A stretch of DNA of 64,000 nucleotides from Mucilaginibacter sp. 14171R-50 (GTDB taxonomy: Bacteria > Bacteroidota > Bacteroidia > Sphingobacteriales > Sphingobacteriaceae): NCBI RefSeq assembly GCF_010093045.1, contig NZ_CP048115.1, positions 2,790,001 to 2,854,000 on the forward strand, read 5' to 3'. Position 1 is the first letter of the stretch. The number at the start of each line of letters is the position of its first letter. The notes under the pieces were generated by a model, which had not been told where the DNA came from, ran no database searches, and saw only the letters and a list, made by a program, of their open reading frames with translations. The position numbers and the translations under genes were made by a program. Below, piece after piece: positions 1-8,830 of this stretch.

Positions 1-105
1 AAGTATAAACACCCTGGAGTAGTTGCCCTGCTTTACAAAGTTTGCCAGTTGAGTTATGCTATTATCAAAAAAGATAGGGTAGCTGTCGCTTTGGATGGTT
101 TGCAT
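1..105 (-). CDS. aroB: 3-dehydroquinate synthase, N-terminal fragment (runs off window)
   Basis: Reading leftward from an ATG at 105, 35 codons stay open to the window edge. The residues read MQTIQSDSYPIFF...QGNYSRVFIL, which resembles the N-terminus of Bacteroidota 3-dehydroquinate synthase (TIQS..YPI.F and a KVFIL-type first beta strand). The enzyme makes 3-dehydroquinate in the shikimate pathway. The ATG lies one base after the stop of the S4 gene, so the two are probably translationally coupled. In this phylum aroB often neighbours proline dehydrogenase, which supports the call. Only the first tenth of the protein is visible. Confidence 0.72.
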   Translation of the reverse strand, partial: MQTIQSDSYPIFFDNSITQLANFVKQGNYSRVFIL

Positions 106-106
106 G

Positions 107-313
107 TTATATAGCCTTTATCTTTTGGCCCCTGAATTCAACAATATCCCCAGGCTTTACCTTAAGGCGTTTGCGGTAGTCAACGGTGCCGTTGTATACC
201 ACTTCACCGTGCTCTACAACTATCTGCGCTTCGCCCCCGGTTTGCACAAGGCCGGCTGCCTTAAGCAGTTGTATCATTGGGATATAGTCGCCTTCTACCT
301 TAAATTCTGTCAT
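107..313 (-). CDS. S4-like RNA-binding domain protein (YbcJ/YaaA type)
   Basis: This 68-residue protein is essentially one S4 RNA-binding fold. It has the GGEAQ..V..GEV..NG turn followed by YRKRLKVKPGDIVEF, the usual basic tail that contacts RNA. I start it at the internal ATG encoding MTEFKVEGDYIPM, because the 19 residues before it (from 370) do not resemble the family and the rest matches full family length. It precedes aroB with a one-base gap and is divergent from proline dehydrogenase. Its RNA target is unknown; ribosome- or tRNA-associated roles are typical of the family. Confidence 0.85.
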   Translation of the reverse strand: MTEFKVEGDYIPMIQLLKAAGLVQTGGEAQIVVEHGEVVYNGTVDYRKRLKVKPGDIVEFRGQKIKAI

Positions 314-396
314 GTGTGGCAAAAATAAACTATTCATGGAATAATGAGTTATCATTTTATAATTTTGCACAATACTTTAAGGGGTTGATAGTTATT

Positions 397-451
397 AGTT
401 CATGGTTCATAGCAACACATGATGGCTACTATGAACTGTGATCCATGAACT
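397..451. repeat. Nested inverted repeat upstream of proline dehydrogenase
   Basis: Two nested inverted pairs are visible: AGTTCATGG (397-405) with CCATGAACT (443-451), and GTTCATAG (405-412) with CTATGAAC (429-436), with a 6-base bulge on the 3' side. The element ends 8 bases before the proline dehydrogenase ATG, so it would form a hairpin in the leader if transcription starts at the TAATTTTG box near 360-367. It could be an operator, an RNA structure or a dispersed repeat copy. Confidence 0.5.
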
Positions 452-459
452 GAAAACAA

Positions 460-1638
460 ATGAGTCCAAACGATAAATTATCCTTCGAAAATACCGAGAT
501 CGCTTTCCGTCATTCATCAAACACCGACCTTAACCGTGCCTACTGGCTGTTCAAGGTCATCAATGTTAATTTTTTGGTTAATATAGGCCCGCCGATAACC
601 AATTTTGCCGTAAAGATAGGGCTGCCCGTTAAAGGGCTCATAAAGGCCACCATATTTAAGCACTTTTGCGGCGGCGAAACCATTCAGGAATGCGCTAAAA
701 CTACGCAAAACCTGGCCGACGGCGGCGTTGGGACCATATTGGACTACTCGGTTGAGGGTGAAGACGATGAGAAGGTGTTTGATGCCACCCGCGACGAGAT
801 CATTCGCACCATTATCACGGCCTCAAAAAGCAAAAATATACCACTTACTGTTTTCAAGGTTACGGGTGTAGGCCGCTTTGGGTTGCTGGAAAAACTCGAC
901 GAAGGGTTAAAGCTAAGTGTTGATGAACAATTAGAATGGCAAACCGTACAGGATAGAGTGCTGGCCATATGCGAAATGGCACACTCCGAAGGTGTGCCGG
1001 TAATGATAGATGCCGAAGAAAGCTGGATACAAAAAACCATTGATAACCTGGCTTTAAATATGATGCGCTTTTTTAATAAGGAAAAAGCCATTGTATATAA
1101 TACTTATCAATTATACCGCCACGATAAGCTGGCATCGCTGGTAGGCGACCATACGGTTGCCGAAAGCGAGGGATTTATTTTGGGCGCCAAGATAGTACGC
1201 GGCGCTTACATGGAAAAAGAACGCAAACGCGCTGAAGAAAGGGGTTATCCATCGCCCATACAACCTGATAAGGCCGCTACCGACCGAGATTACAACGACG
1301 CGCTGATATACTGCGTTGATAACGTTGCCAATGTTGCGTTTGTGGCCGGTACCCATAACGAAGACAGCTGCCGCCTGCTGGCCGACCTGCTGAACGAGAA
1401 AAAGATAGACCACAAGAACCCGCATGTGTATTTTTCGCAGCTGCTTGGTATGAGCGATAACCTGAGTTTCAACCTGGCCAACGCCAATTATAATGTAGCC
1501 AAATATGTGCCTTACGGGCCTATCAAAGCGGTATTGCCTTATCTTTTCCGTCGCGCGCAGGAGAACACCGCCATTGCCGGTCAGATGAGCAGGGAACTAA
1601 GCCTGATTGTAAAAGAGAAGAAGAGAAGGAACGCTTGA
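460..1638 (+). CDS. Proline dehydrogenase (monofunctional, FAD-dependent)
   Basis: This 392-residue protein oxidises L-proline to 1-pyrroline-5-carboxylate and passes electrons through FAD to the respiratory chain. It shows family hallmarks: KLVRGAY-like KIVRGAYMEKER near residue 245, and YVPYGPIKAVLPYLFRRAQENT near 350, which carries the paired arginines that bind the substrate carboxylate. There is no aldehyde dehydrogenase half, so it is the stand-alone form usual in Bacteroidota. It sits divergent from the S4–aroB pair and converges on the DinB gene with no spacing between stop codons (1638/1639). Confidence 0.95.
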   Translation: MSPNDKLSFENTEIAFRHSSNTDLNRAYWLFKVINVNFLVNIGPPITNFAVKIGLPVKGLIKATIFKHFCGGETIQECAKTTQNLADGGVGTILDYSVEGEDDEKVFDATRDEIIRTIITASKSKNIPLTVFKVTGVGRFGLLEKLDEGLKLSVDEQLEWQTVQDRVLAICEMAHSEGVPVMIDAEESWIQKTIDNLALNMMRFFNKEKAIVYNTYQLYRHDKLASLVGDHTVAESEGFILGAKIVRGAYMEKERKRAEERGYPSPIQPDKAATDRDYNDALIYCVDNVANVAFVAGTHNEDSCRLLADLLNEKKIDHKNPHVYFSQLLGMSDNLSFNLANANYNVAKYVPYGPIKAVLPYLFRRAQENTAIAGQMSRELSLIVKEKKRRNA

Positions 1639-2127
1639 TCATTCCCTTATAATGTCGGTGTCTACAGGTGTATAACCAAGTTGCCGGCTCATGTTTATCA
1701 CCTGTCCTTTATGGTGAAATTCGTGTGTAATAACGTGCGTAAATACTTCAAAAGGCGAACGGGTAAGGGTGTTCCCGTCCGGGCGGGTAATAAACATCTG
1801 CTGCTCCGGCGAGTCTTTAAAAGCGTGCAAAAAATCGTTCGTTATCAGGTCTACCTGTTGGTAGGCGTTACGTACCGCCCTTAGGTCACGGTGTTCCTCT
1901 TCACCAAAATAAGGCCGTTGTTGCTGCAGTACACTGTTAGCCAGCCAAAACAGGTAACAATTGGCCACATGCATCAGTTGCGAAACCATGCTCTCATTAT
2001 TAAATGATGGAAGCGGCGTTAGCAGATGCGCCGGTTTAATGGTTTCGCAATAATCAAATAACGCCCCGCGGGCCGATATAACTAACTGGTATTGACGAAG
2101 CAGTGTTACGTACATACTATATCTCAC
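1639..2127 (-). CDS. DinB family protein
   Basis: The 162-residue protein fits the DinB/YfiT four-helix bundle. HVANCYLFWLAN near residue 53 and HVITHEFHHKGQ near 133 supply the histidines that bind a divalent metal in this superfamily. Members are often thiol-dependent transferases or detoxification proteins; the substrate cannot be told here. A second ATG four residues in (MYVTLL) is an equally good start. Its stop codon abuts that of proline dehydrogenase on the other strand. The HAD gene lies 7 bases upstream on the same strand, so the two are likely co-transcribed. Confidence 0.88.
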   Translation of the reverse strand: MRYSMYVTLLRQYQLVISARGALFDYCETIKPAHLLTPLPSFNNESMVSQLMHVANCYLFWLANSVLQQQRPYFGEEEHRDLRAVRNAYQQVDLITNDFLHAFKDSPEQQMFITRPDGNTLTRSPFEVFTHVITHEFHHKGQVINMSRQLGYTPVDTDIIRE

Positions 2128-2134
2128 ACATTAA

Positions 2135-2767
2135 TTAAACCAAACGCTCCCGCTCGGCAAACGCTGCCAGCGTATCAGGCGCGGTCATTAAAAAAGTTTG
2201 TATGCCCAGGGTTTTGGCGGCCTCTAAATGTTGCGGGCTATCGTCAATAAATAGTGTTTCTTTTGCGTTTAAGTTGTTTTCGGCAAGTACCTGCTCAAAA
2301 AAATCTGTTTGAGGTTTACGCTTGCCCACCAGGTGCGAATAATATGTTTTTTCGAACAAGTGCTCATTATCCTCAAAACCAAAATCCGTTTTAAGGTAAT
2401 TCATGATATGAGTATAATGGATATCGTTAATGTTGCTTAGCAAAAAGGTGCGGTATTTTTCTTTGAACTTCAGCAGCAGGTCGTGATTGCCTGGAGCTAT
2501 ACCCAGTAAAAGACTGTTCCACGCGTCGGTAATTTGCTGATCGGTTACAGCAGGGTTGCCCGTTTTAGTTTTAATATAAGCACGAAACTCATCTGCCGAT
2601 ACCTCGCCGCGGTCGAACCGGTCAAATATCTCATCCTGCTGGCGGTGACCAAAAAATGCCTCGGCATCGCTGATTCCCAACGCCTTAAAAGCCTGCTGCG
2701 CCCGCCTGAAATCAATGCTGAATATTACATTCCCGTAATCAAATATGATGTTTTTGATGTTATCCAT
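2135..2767 (-). CDS. HAD-superfamily phosphatase (YihX-like, subfamily IA)
   Basis: This 210-residue hydrolase has motif I FDYGNVI (nucleophile Asp10, with Asn in place of the second Asp as in YihX-like members). It also has a Lys region GKRKPQTDFF near 150 and motif IV FIDDSPQHLEAA near 174. It probably dephosphorylates a small sugar phosphate or nucleotide in the cytoplasm. It is divergent from the LamG/Kelch regulator gene, with about 130 bases between the starts, and upstream of the DinB gene. The physiological substrate is not predictable from sequence. Confidence 0.9.
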   Translation of the reverse strand: MDNIKNIIFDYGNVIFSIDFRRAQQAFKALGISDAEAFFGHRQQDEIFDRFDRGEVSADEFRAYIKTKTGNPAVTDQQITDAWNSLLLGIAPGNHDLLLKFKEKYRTFLLSNINDIHYTHIMNYLKTDFGFEDNEHLFEKTYYSHLVGKRKPQTDFFEQVLAENNLNAKETLFIDDSPQHLEAAKTLGIQTFLMTAPDTLAAFAERERLV

Positions 2768-2898
2768 TTGCTAATTTAAAGCCTAAATATAGGCTTAGCA
2801 TATAAGTAAGCAGTATAATTTTTGCAAAACCCCTTTTTAATGGCGAAAAACATAATTTTGTCGCATTGTTTTTACTACCTACATTCACCCATTTTATA

Positions 2899-5454
2899 AT
2901 GAAAGTATATAACAGGATTTTATTGCTGCCGCAAACGGTGTATAAAATTATATGTACCTTAATTATTTTACTTAGCACACTGCAAGGCAATGCGCAGGGG
3001 CTGCAGTTTAACTCTAACGACAGCCTGCTAAGCCGGCGCACATCCTATATGGTGTTTGCAGGCGATAAGCCCACCTTTCATGATAAGTTATCTATAAAGT
3101 TTGATCTTTCGTTATGGGATAACGATCACCTGGGCTATGTATTTAACATTACCGATACCAAAAGCAACTCCTATAGCCTTACTTACATTTATAATCACAA
3201 CGGGTCGCCTACGCTGAATTTCAATATCGATAGCAAAAGCAATAAAATAGAGATACCGCTCAACTTGGCACAACTTAAAAAGCGTAACTGGATAAAGGTT
3301 AGGGCCGATATTAACCTGAAAGCCAATACCGTAAGCTTTTTGGTCAACGGTAAATGGTATAAAGCAACGGGCTTCGGCTTCGACGGCGAAATGACACCCG
3401 AGATAACCTTCGGTAAAAATAAGCATTACTCTGATGTTCCTAACATGGCTGTTAAAGACCTTGCTATTTCTGACGGTAGCGAAGATTATTATTTCCCGCT
3501 CAACGAATGGAAGGGTAACAGCGTGCATACGGATAGGGGCGATGCCCTCGGGTATGTTGATCATCCCGCCTGGCTGATCAACGAATCATATTTCTGGACA
3601 CCTAAGTTCAGGCGGACCTTTAATGAGGTAGCGGGCCTGAACTTTGACGCGGAACGGCAGCAGCTGTTCATGTTTAAAAAGGATTCGCTGATATCCTACA
3701 ACGTTCAGGAGGATAATATAACAAGCCGGCCCTACCAAAATAAGCTTCCGCTTACGCTTTTACTTGGTAAAAGCGTAATTAATACAAGGGAAGGTAAGTG
3801 CTATGTGTACGAAGTGCAGCCCCCCGATTCGTTACACAGCATAGCCGCGCTTAACCTGAATACACTGAAGTGGGAGGCAACGGGTAAAGCCCTGATCAAG
3901 GAACAGCGCCATCATCACAACGTGTTTTTTGATAAGGACCAAACCAACTTCTACCTTTTTGGCGGATACGGTTCATTCTCGTATCACAAAGACTTTTTTA
4001 AATATCTGCCCGATAAGGATCTGTGGGAGAAGGTGGCGTTTAAGGGCGACACCATTTCGCCGCGCTTTTTTTCGGGAAGCAGCCAGGCCGACGAGAATAA
4101 CGACGTTTATATATTCGGGGGGTACGGCAACCAGTCGGGCAATCAAATAGTTGGGGGCAAACATTTTTATGACCTGTATAGGGTAAATTTAACTACCCGT
4201 ACCATTAAAAAATGCTGGGAAATAAGCCCGGAAGAGGAGCCGTTTGTATCAGCCAATAACCTCATTATCTCTAAAGACAAAAAGTATTTCTACGCCTTGT
4301 GTTACCCACACGAAAAACCAAAGACCAACCTGCGGCTTTATAAATTTTCTATCAGGGACGGGTCGTACGAAATTGTAAGCGGTACCATACCCGTTACTTC
4401 CGAACGGATAGAAAGCGACTTTAACTTATTTTTCAACCCCCAACAAGGCGAGTTTTATTGCACCGCCCAGGAGTTTGTATCCCCGGCACAATCAACCGTA
4501 CGCATCTATTCCCTCACCGCGCCGCCCGTAAGTCAGCAGGCTTACTTAAACTCGCAGCGGCCGGCCACAAGTAAGTTCAACAGCTTATACATTTACCTTA
4601 CCGGCCTTATAATAATATGCGCCGCTGCATGGTATTTTGTACGCAAACGCAGAAAGACGCAGGGCGGGATACATACCGGCGAAGAAATAACCCCCGAATT
4701 TTACACCCGCAAAAAAGAGGCCGATAAAAAACCAAATGCCGTTTACCTGTTAGGCGAATTTGTGGTGTTTAACAAGCATAGCAGGGACATTACCTATATG
4801 TTCAGTCCCAAAATAAAACAATTATTCATTCTTATTTTACTGAACAGTAAGGACGGACAAGGGGTTGTTTCAAAAAAAATATCAGCTACTTTATGGCCGG
4901 ACAAAGACGTTACCCGTACAAAAAACATCAAAGGGGTAACAATTAATCACCTGCGCAATATCATAGCCGATCTGGAAGGCATAGAACTTACTTTCCTGAA
5001 CGATACTTACAGTTTTCAGTTAAGCGAAAGTTTTTTCTGCGATTATTTTGTCATCATTGATGCGCTGCACCAGATACAAGAGCACAATTTGTCGGCAAGC
5101 CGGTTTGTAACTGATAATTGTGAGCTTTTTGCACGCGGCGGCTTGCTGCAATACCTGCCCGAGACCTGGCTGGACGATATAAAACTGAGCTTTGAAGAGT
5201 CGCTTATGCTGGTTATACTGCCTGAGGTGAAAAAGATATATGAAAGCGGCGATCATAAAAAAGCGTTCGAAATATCCCGCGTGGTGCTCAACATCGATCC
5301 GTTTAACGATACCGCTTTAAAATATAAACTTAAATCAGTCCGCAGAATAAAAGGCATCGATCATGCCAAACGTTTATACGACGAGTTTATCAACGAATAT
5401 CAAAAATCACTGGGTAGCGAATACCCTGTTCACTTCGATAAGATCTGCAAATAA
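2899..5454 (+). CDS. Membrane-spanning LamG/Kelch sensor with SARP-like cytoplasmic DNA-binding domain
   Basis: This protein has about 851 residues, starting at the ATG whose product opens with MKVYNRILLLP and a signal peptide; an upstream ATG at 2866 adds 11 non-signal residues. Residues 45-215 look like a LamG/concanavalin-type beta sandwich. Residues 230-550 hold Kelch-type blades (LFGGYGSFSYH, IFGGYGNQSGN). One membrane helix lies near 563-583, followed by RKRRK. The cytoplasmic part has a winged-helix segment near 645-690 (VVSKKISATLWPDKDVTRTKN, then VTINHLRNII) and an alpha-helical TPR/BTAD-like tail. That arrangement suggests a one-component regulator sensing glycan outside and binding DNA inside. 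It is encoded immediately upstream of the mannan locus, which it probably controls. Confidence 0.8.
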   Translation: MKVYNRILLLPQTVYKIICTLIILLSTLQGNAQGLQFNSNDSLLSRRTSYMVFAGDKPTFHDKLSIKFDLSLWDNDHLGYVFNITDTKSNSYSLTYIYNHNGSPTLNFNIDSKSNKIEIPLNLAQLKKRNWIKVRADINLKANTVSFLVNGKWYKATGFGFDGEMTPEITFGKNKHYSDVPNMAVKDLAISDGSEDYYFPLNEWKGNSVHTDRGDALGYVDHPAWLINESYFWTPKFRRTFNEVAGLNFDAERQQLFMFKKDSLISYNVQEDNITSRPYQNKLPLTLLLGKSVINTREGKCYVYEVQPPDSLHSIAALNLNTLKWEATGKALIKEQRHHHNVFFDKDQTNFYLFGGYGSFSYHKDFFKYLPDKDLWEKVAFKGDTISPRFFSGSSQADENNDVYIFGGYGNQSGNQIVGGKHFYDLYRVNLTTRTIKKCWEISPEEEPFVSANNLIISKDKKYFYALCYPHEKPKTNLRLYKFSIRDGSYEIVSGTIPVTSERIESDFNLFFNPQQGEFYCTAQEFVSPAQSTVRIYSLTAPPVSQQAYLNSQRPATSKFNSLYIYLTGLIIICAAAWYFVRKRRKTQGGIHTGEEITPEFYTRKKEADKKPNAVYLLGEFVVFNKHSRDITYMFSPKIKQLFILILLNSKDGQGVVSKKISATLWPDKDVTRTKNIKGVTINHLRNIIADLEGIELTFLNDTYSFQLSESFFCDYFVIIDALHQIQEHNLSASRFVTDNCELFARGGLLQYLPETWLDDIKLSFEESLMLVILPEVKKIYESGDHKKAFEISRVVLNIDPFNDTALKYKLKSVRRIKGIDHAKRLYDEFINEYQKSLGSEYPVHFDKICK

Positions 5455-5504
5455 AAATCGGTTCCCGGTTTAAAAATGCTTCACCGATATCAGGGATATT
5501 TCTT

Positions 5505-5562
5505 AAAAAAGGGGTTAATAATCTGCGGTTAACAAAATTTTAACTCTATTAACCCCTTTTTT
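5505..5562. repeat. Perfect 16-bp inverted repeat between regulator and susC
   Basis: AAAAAAGGGGTTAATA (5505-5520) is perfectly mirrored by TATTAACCCCTTTTTT (5547-5562) around a 26-base loop that itself contains GGTTAAC and TTAAC motifs. As RNA it is a terminator-like hairpin ending in a T-run for the regulator gene. As DNA it is a good operator candidate upstream of the SusC gene. Confidence 0.7.
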
Positions 5563-5672
5563 AACCCTGCTTTTAATACATCCCCCTTTATACTTGTGTG
5601 CCGGCTGTACTGGGTTTACCCCTGCAACAGCGTTACCGGCGCAGTTATAAACCAGTTTAAACCAATTTACCT

Positions 5673-8600
5673 ATGGATGAAATTTTTACCAATTATGGTG
5701 AATGCCATGGCATTCATTATGGTGTAAAGATCAAAAGGACGGTACGCCATTGTATCACGTTTCTTTTGTTTTTACTGATGTGCAGCGCGGCGTTCGCGCA
5801 AAGCAGAACCATTACCGGTGTAGTATCTGATAATGCAGGGCCTTTACCAGGTGTATCGGTAACCATTAAGGGCACCACAGCCGGCACGGTTACAGATGTT
5901 AACGGTAGATACTCGCTTAACGTATCCCCGGGCCAAACACTCTTGTTTTCTTTTTTAGGGTATGCACCGCAGGAGGTTGCGGTTAATACGCAATCAACAG
6001 TAAGCATTACGCTGGCGCAAAACTCATCTACCTTAAATGAGGTGGTGGTAGTAGGTTACGGCACGCAAAAGAAAGCTACCGTAACAGGCTCAGTCGCCAG
6101 TGTTTCGGGCAGCGAGATCACAACCACAAAAAACGAGAACGTTATTAACTCGTTAACCGGTAAGGTGGCGGGTTTGCGGGTAACGCAAAATTCTGCCGAG
6201 CCCGGAACGTTCAACAGTTCGTTCAGCATTCGCGGCTTTGGAGACCCGCTGGTGATCATTGACGGTGTGCCGCGCGATAACATAACCCGCCTCGACCCGA
6301 ACGATATCGAGAGCGTATCGGTACTAAAAGACGCATCGGCAGCTATATACGGTGTGCGTGCCGCAAACGGCGTTATTTTGGTGACTACCAAAAAGGGTAA
6401 AAAAGGATCGCTTGAATTAAATTATTCGGGTAGCTATGGTGTCCAGGTGCCCTCGGGTTTGCCAAAGGCCGTTGGCGCAATCGATTTTATGACGCTGGTT
6501 AACGAGCAATTACTGCATAACGTTAACGGCGGCCAGGTTAAATATTCCGAATCAGACTTTGACGCCTTCCGTACTGGTACCCGTACCAGTACAGACTGGT
6601 ACACACCTGTTATTAAAAACAGCGTGCCGCAGCAGCAGCACAATTTAAACGCCATGGGCGGTAACGATAACACCACCTATTTTGTGAGTATGGGCATCAC
6701 CCAGCAGGATGGCTTTTTGCGAAGCGATGACCTAAATTACAAGCGCTACAACCTGCGCTCGAACCTGAGCACCCGCATCACCAAAAATTTAACGGTTGAT
6801 GTAAACATAAACGGTACATTAGATCAAAAGGACCAGCCTTACCAGGATGCCTGGTGGATCATCCGGTCGTTTTGGAGGCAGGTACCAACCCAACCTATTT
6901 ATGCCAATAACAACCCCGCGTACTTTAACATTGGCGAAGTTGATGGCACCAACCCGCTTGCATTGGCCGATGCTGATGTAAACGGTTACAGAAAATACAC
7001 TAACCGCTGGCTGCAATCGCAGGTGTCGGCAACCTGGCAGCTGCCGTTTGTACCCGGGTTAAGCGCTAAAGGCTTGTATGCATATGATTATTATCATTCA
7101 AATAATAAGATCTACCAAAAATCATACAACCAATACAACTACGATGCAAACAGCGATACTTACAGGCCAACAGCTTATCAATCGCCTGCTACCATTCGCA
7201 ACGAATCGTTTGAGCGGCCGGGCAGCTTAATGCAGCTTTCGTTAAACTACGACCACAATTTTGGCGACCATAGTTTCACAGGCCTGTTATTGTATGAAGA
7301 AAACCACCGCCAGCAGGATAACTTTTACGCGCAGCGCGAACTTTCTTTACCGGTAGACCAGATATTTGCCGGTAACGCGCAAAATCAGATCGGATCGGCC
7401 AACGTGGGCGACATTTACGACTATGTGAACAAATCAGTTGTAGGGCGTATCAATTACAACTATAAATCCAAATACCTCGCAGAGTTTAGTTTCAGGGAAG
7501 ATGGTTCGTCAAGGTTCCCTAACTCAAAAAAATGGGGCTTCTTCCCCGCAGGGTCGTTAGGATGGCGCGTATCACAGGAGGGTTTCTGGAAAGATTCTCA
7601 TGCCCTGTCGTTCATCAACGATTTTAAATTGAGGGCATCGTACGGCAGGGTTGGAGCCGACAATTCGCTTTTCTACCAATTCCTTACCGGTTACGATTAC
7701 CCCGCCGGCGGGTCAAACAACCAGCTGCCGGGTGGTTCAGTATTCGACGGTACATTTGTAAACGCCATTGCCAGCCGCGGTATTGCTAATGCCAACCTTA
7801 CCTGGTATAATGCCGAAACCTATAACCTTGGGTTTGATGCAGAAGCATGGAACGGTTTGCTTGGAGCCACCTTTAACGTGTTCAGGCGCGATGGCAGCGG
7901 CCTGCTGGCGACCAGGGCGCAAAGCTTGCCAAGTGTTTTGGGAGCGAGACAACCACAGGAAAACTTAAACAGCGACCGGACCCAGGGTTTCGAGGTGGAG
8001 CTAACGCACCGCAGCCACATCGGCGCGTTCAATTATAACATAAAGGGTAATGTAGCCTTTGCACGCACCAAAAACAGGTATGTAGAGCACTCGCCCTATG
8101 GCAACTCGCAATTAAACTGGCACAATAATCAAAACGACCGCTGGAACAACATTTACTGGGGATATGGCGCCGACGGGCAGTTTACCAGTTACCAGGATAT
8201 ACTGAACAGCCAGCAGTTTGTATCGCGGAATGCCGTGGTAGGCGATTATCAGTACCAGGACTGGAACGGCGATGGCCAGATAACCGGCGACGATGTGCAC
8301 CCCATTGCATACAACAGCGCGCCGTTAACCAACTTTGGTTTAACACTGGGCGGCTCATACAAAGGCTTTGATTTTAACATGTTATGGCAGGGCGCCACAA
8401 ATGTTACCGTATCATACATCGAGCAGCTGAACATACCGCTTTGGGGTGGTGGCAGCGCGCTGGAGATGTTTATGGACAGGTACCACCCGGCCGACCCCAA
8501 CGCCGATCCGTACAACCCCAACACCGTTTGGATTCCTGGTAAGTATGCTTTAACAGGTACTACTGCCGATGTAAACTCTATGTTCAACATCCAGGATGCC

Positions 8601-8819
8601 TCTTATGTAAGGCTGAAATCGGCAGAGTTAGGGTACAGCCTTTCGCCCAACGCGGCTAAAAAGATAGGTATAAAGGGGGCACGGATATTTGTTACCGGTT
8701 ATAACATATTAACTTTTACCGGCGTAAAATATCTCGACCCTGAGCACCCTTCGGCCACGTACGGTTATCTGTACCCGCTTAATAAAACATTCTCATTAGG
8801 CGTAAATGTTAAGCTTTAA
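5673..8819 (+). CDS. SusC/RagA-family TonB-dependent glycan transporter (mannan locus)
   Basis: This 1048-residue outer-membrane protein starts with a 16-residue extension and then a signal peptide ending in AAFAQ near 43. A carboxypeptidase-regulatory-like domain (46-118) follows, then the SusC signature LNEVVVVGYGTQKKATVTGSV near 121 and a plug domain (ASAAIYGVRAANGVILVTTKKG). The remainder is a beta-barrel to the C-terminal aromatic-rich strand. It imports oligosaccharides using TonB energy, with the SusD lipoprotein 11 bases downstream as lid. No ATG lies closer to the signal peptide, so the long leader is kept. The leader DNA holds an 18-bp palindrome (5699-5716). Confidence 0.95.
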   Translation: MDEIFTNYGECHGIHYGVKIKRTVRHCITFLLFLLMCSAAFAQSRTITGVVSDNAGPLPGVSVTIKGTTAGTVTDVNGRYSLNVSPGQTLLFSFLGYAPQEVAVNTQSTVSITLAQNSSTLNEVVVVGYGTQKKATVTGSVASVSGSEITTTKNENVINSLTGKVAGLRVTQNSAEPGTFNSSFSIRGFGDPLVIIDGVPRDNITRLDPNDIESVSVLKDASAAIYGVRAANGVILVTTKKGKKGSLELNYSGSYGVQVPSGLPKAVGAIDFMTLVNEQLLHNVNGGQVKYSESDFDAFRTGTRTSTDWYTPVIKNSVPQQQHNLNAMGGNDNTTYFVSMGITQQDGFLRSDDLNYKRYNLRSNLSTRITKNLTVDVNINGTLDQKDQPYQDAWWIIRSFWRQVPTQPIYANNNPAYFNIGEVDGTNPLALADADVNGYRKYTNRWLQSQVSATWQLPFVPGLSAKGLYAYDYYHSNNKIYQKSYNQYNYDANSDTYRPTAYQSPATIRNESFERPGSLMQLSLNYDHNFGDHSFTGLLLYEENHRQQDNFYAQRELSLPVDQIFAGNAQNQIGSANVGDIYDYVNKSVVGRINYNYKSKYLAEFSFREDGSSRFPNSKKWGFFPAGSLGWRVSQEGFWKDSHALSFINDFKLRASYGRVGADNSLFYQFLTGYDYPAGGSNNQLPGGSVFDGTFVNAIASRGIANANLTWYNAETYNLGFDAEAWNGLLGATFNVFRRDGSGLLATRAQSLPSVLGARQPQENLNSDRTQGFEVELTHRSHIGAFNYNIKGNVAFARTKNRYVEHSPYGNSQLNWHNNQNDRWNNIYWGYGADGQFTSYQDILNSQQFVSRNAVVGDYQYQDWNGDGQITGDDVHPIAYNSAPLTNFGLTLGGSYKGFDFNMLWQGATNVTVSYIEQLNIPLWGGGSALEMFMDRYHPADPNADPYNPNTVWIPGKYALTGTTADVNSMFNIQDASYVRLKSAELGYSLSPNAAKKIGIKGARIFVTGYNILTFTGVKYLDPEHPSATYGYLYPLNKTFSLGVNVKL
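5699..5716. promoter_or_regulatory. 18-bp perfect palindrome in the susC leader
   Basis: TGAATGCCATGGCATTCA reads identically on both strands. It lies inside the first codons of the SusC reading frame, upstream of the signal peptide coding part. It may be a binding site for a dimeric regulator or a hairpin at the start of the message; coincidence cannot be excluded because it is also coding. Confidence 0.35.
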
Positions 8820-8830
8820 ACATTAAGATC

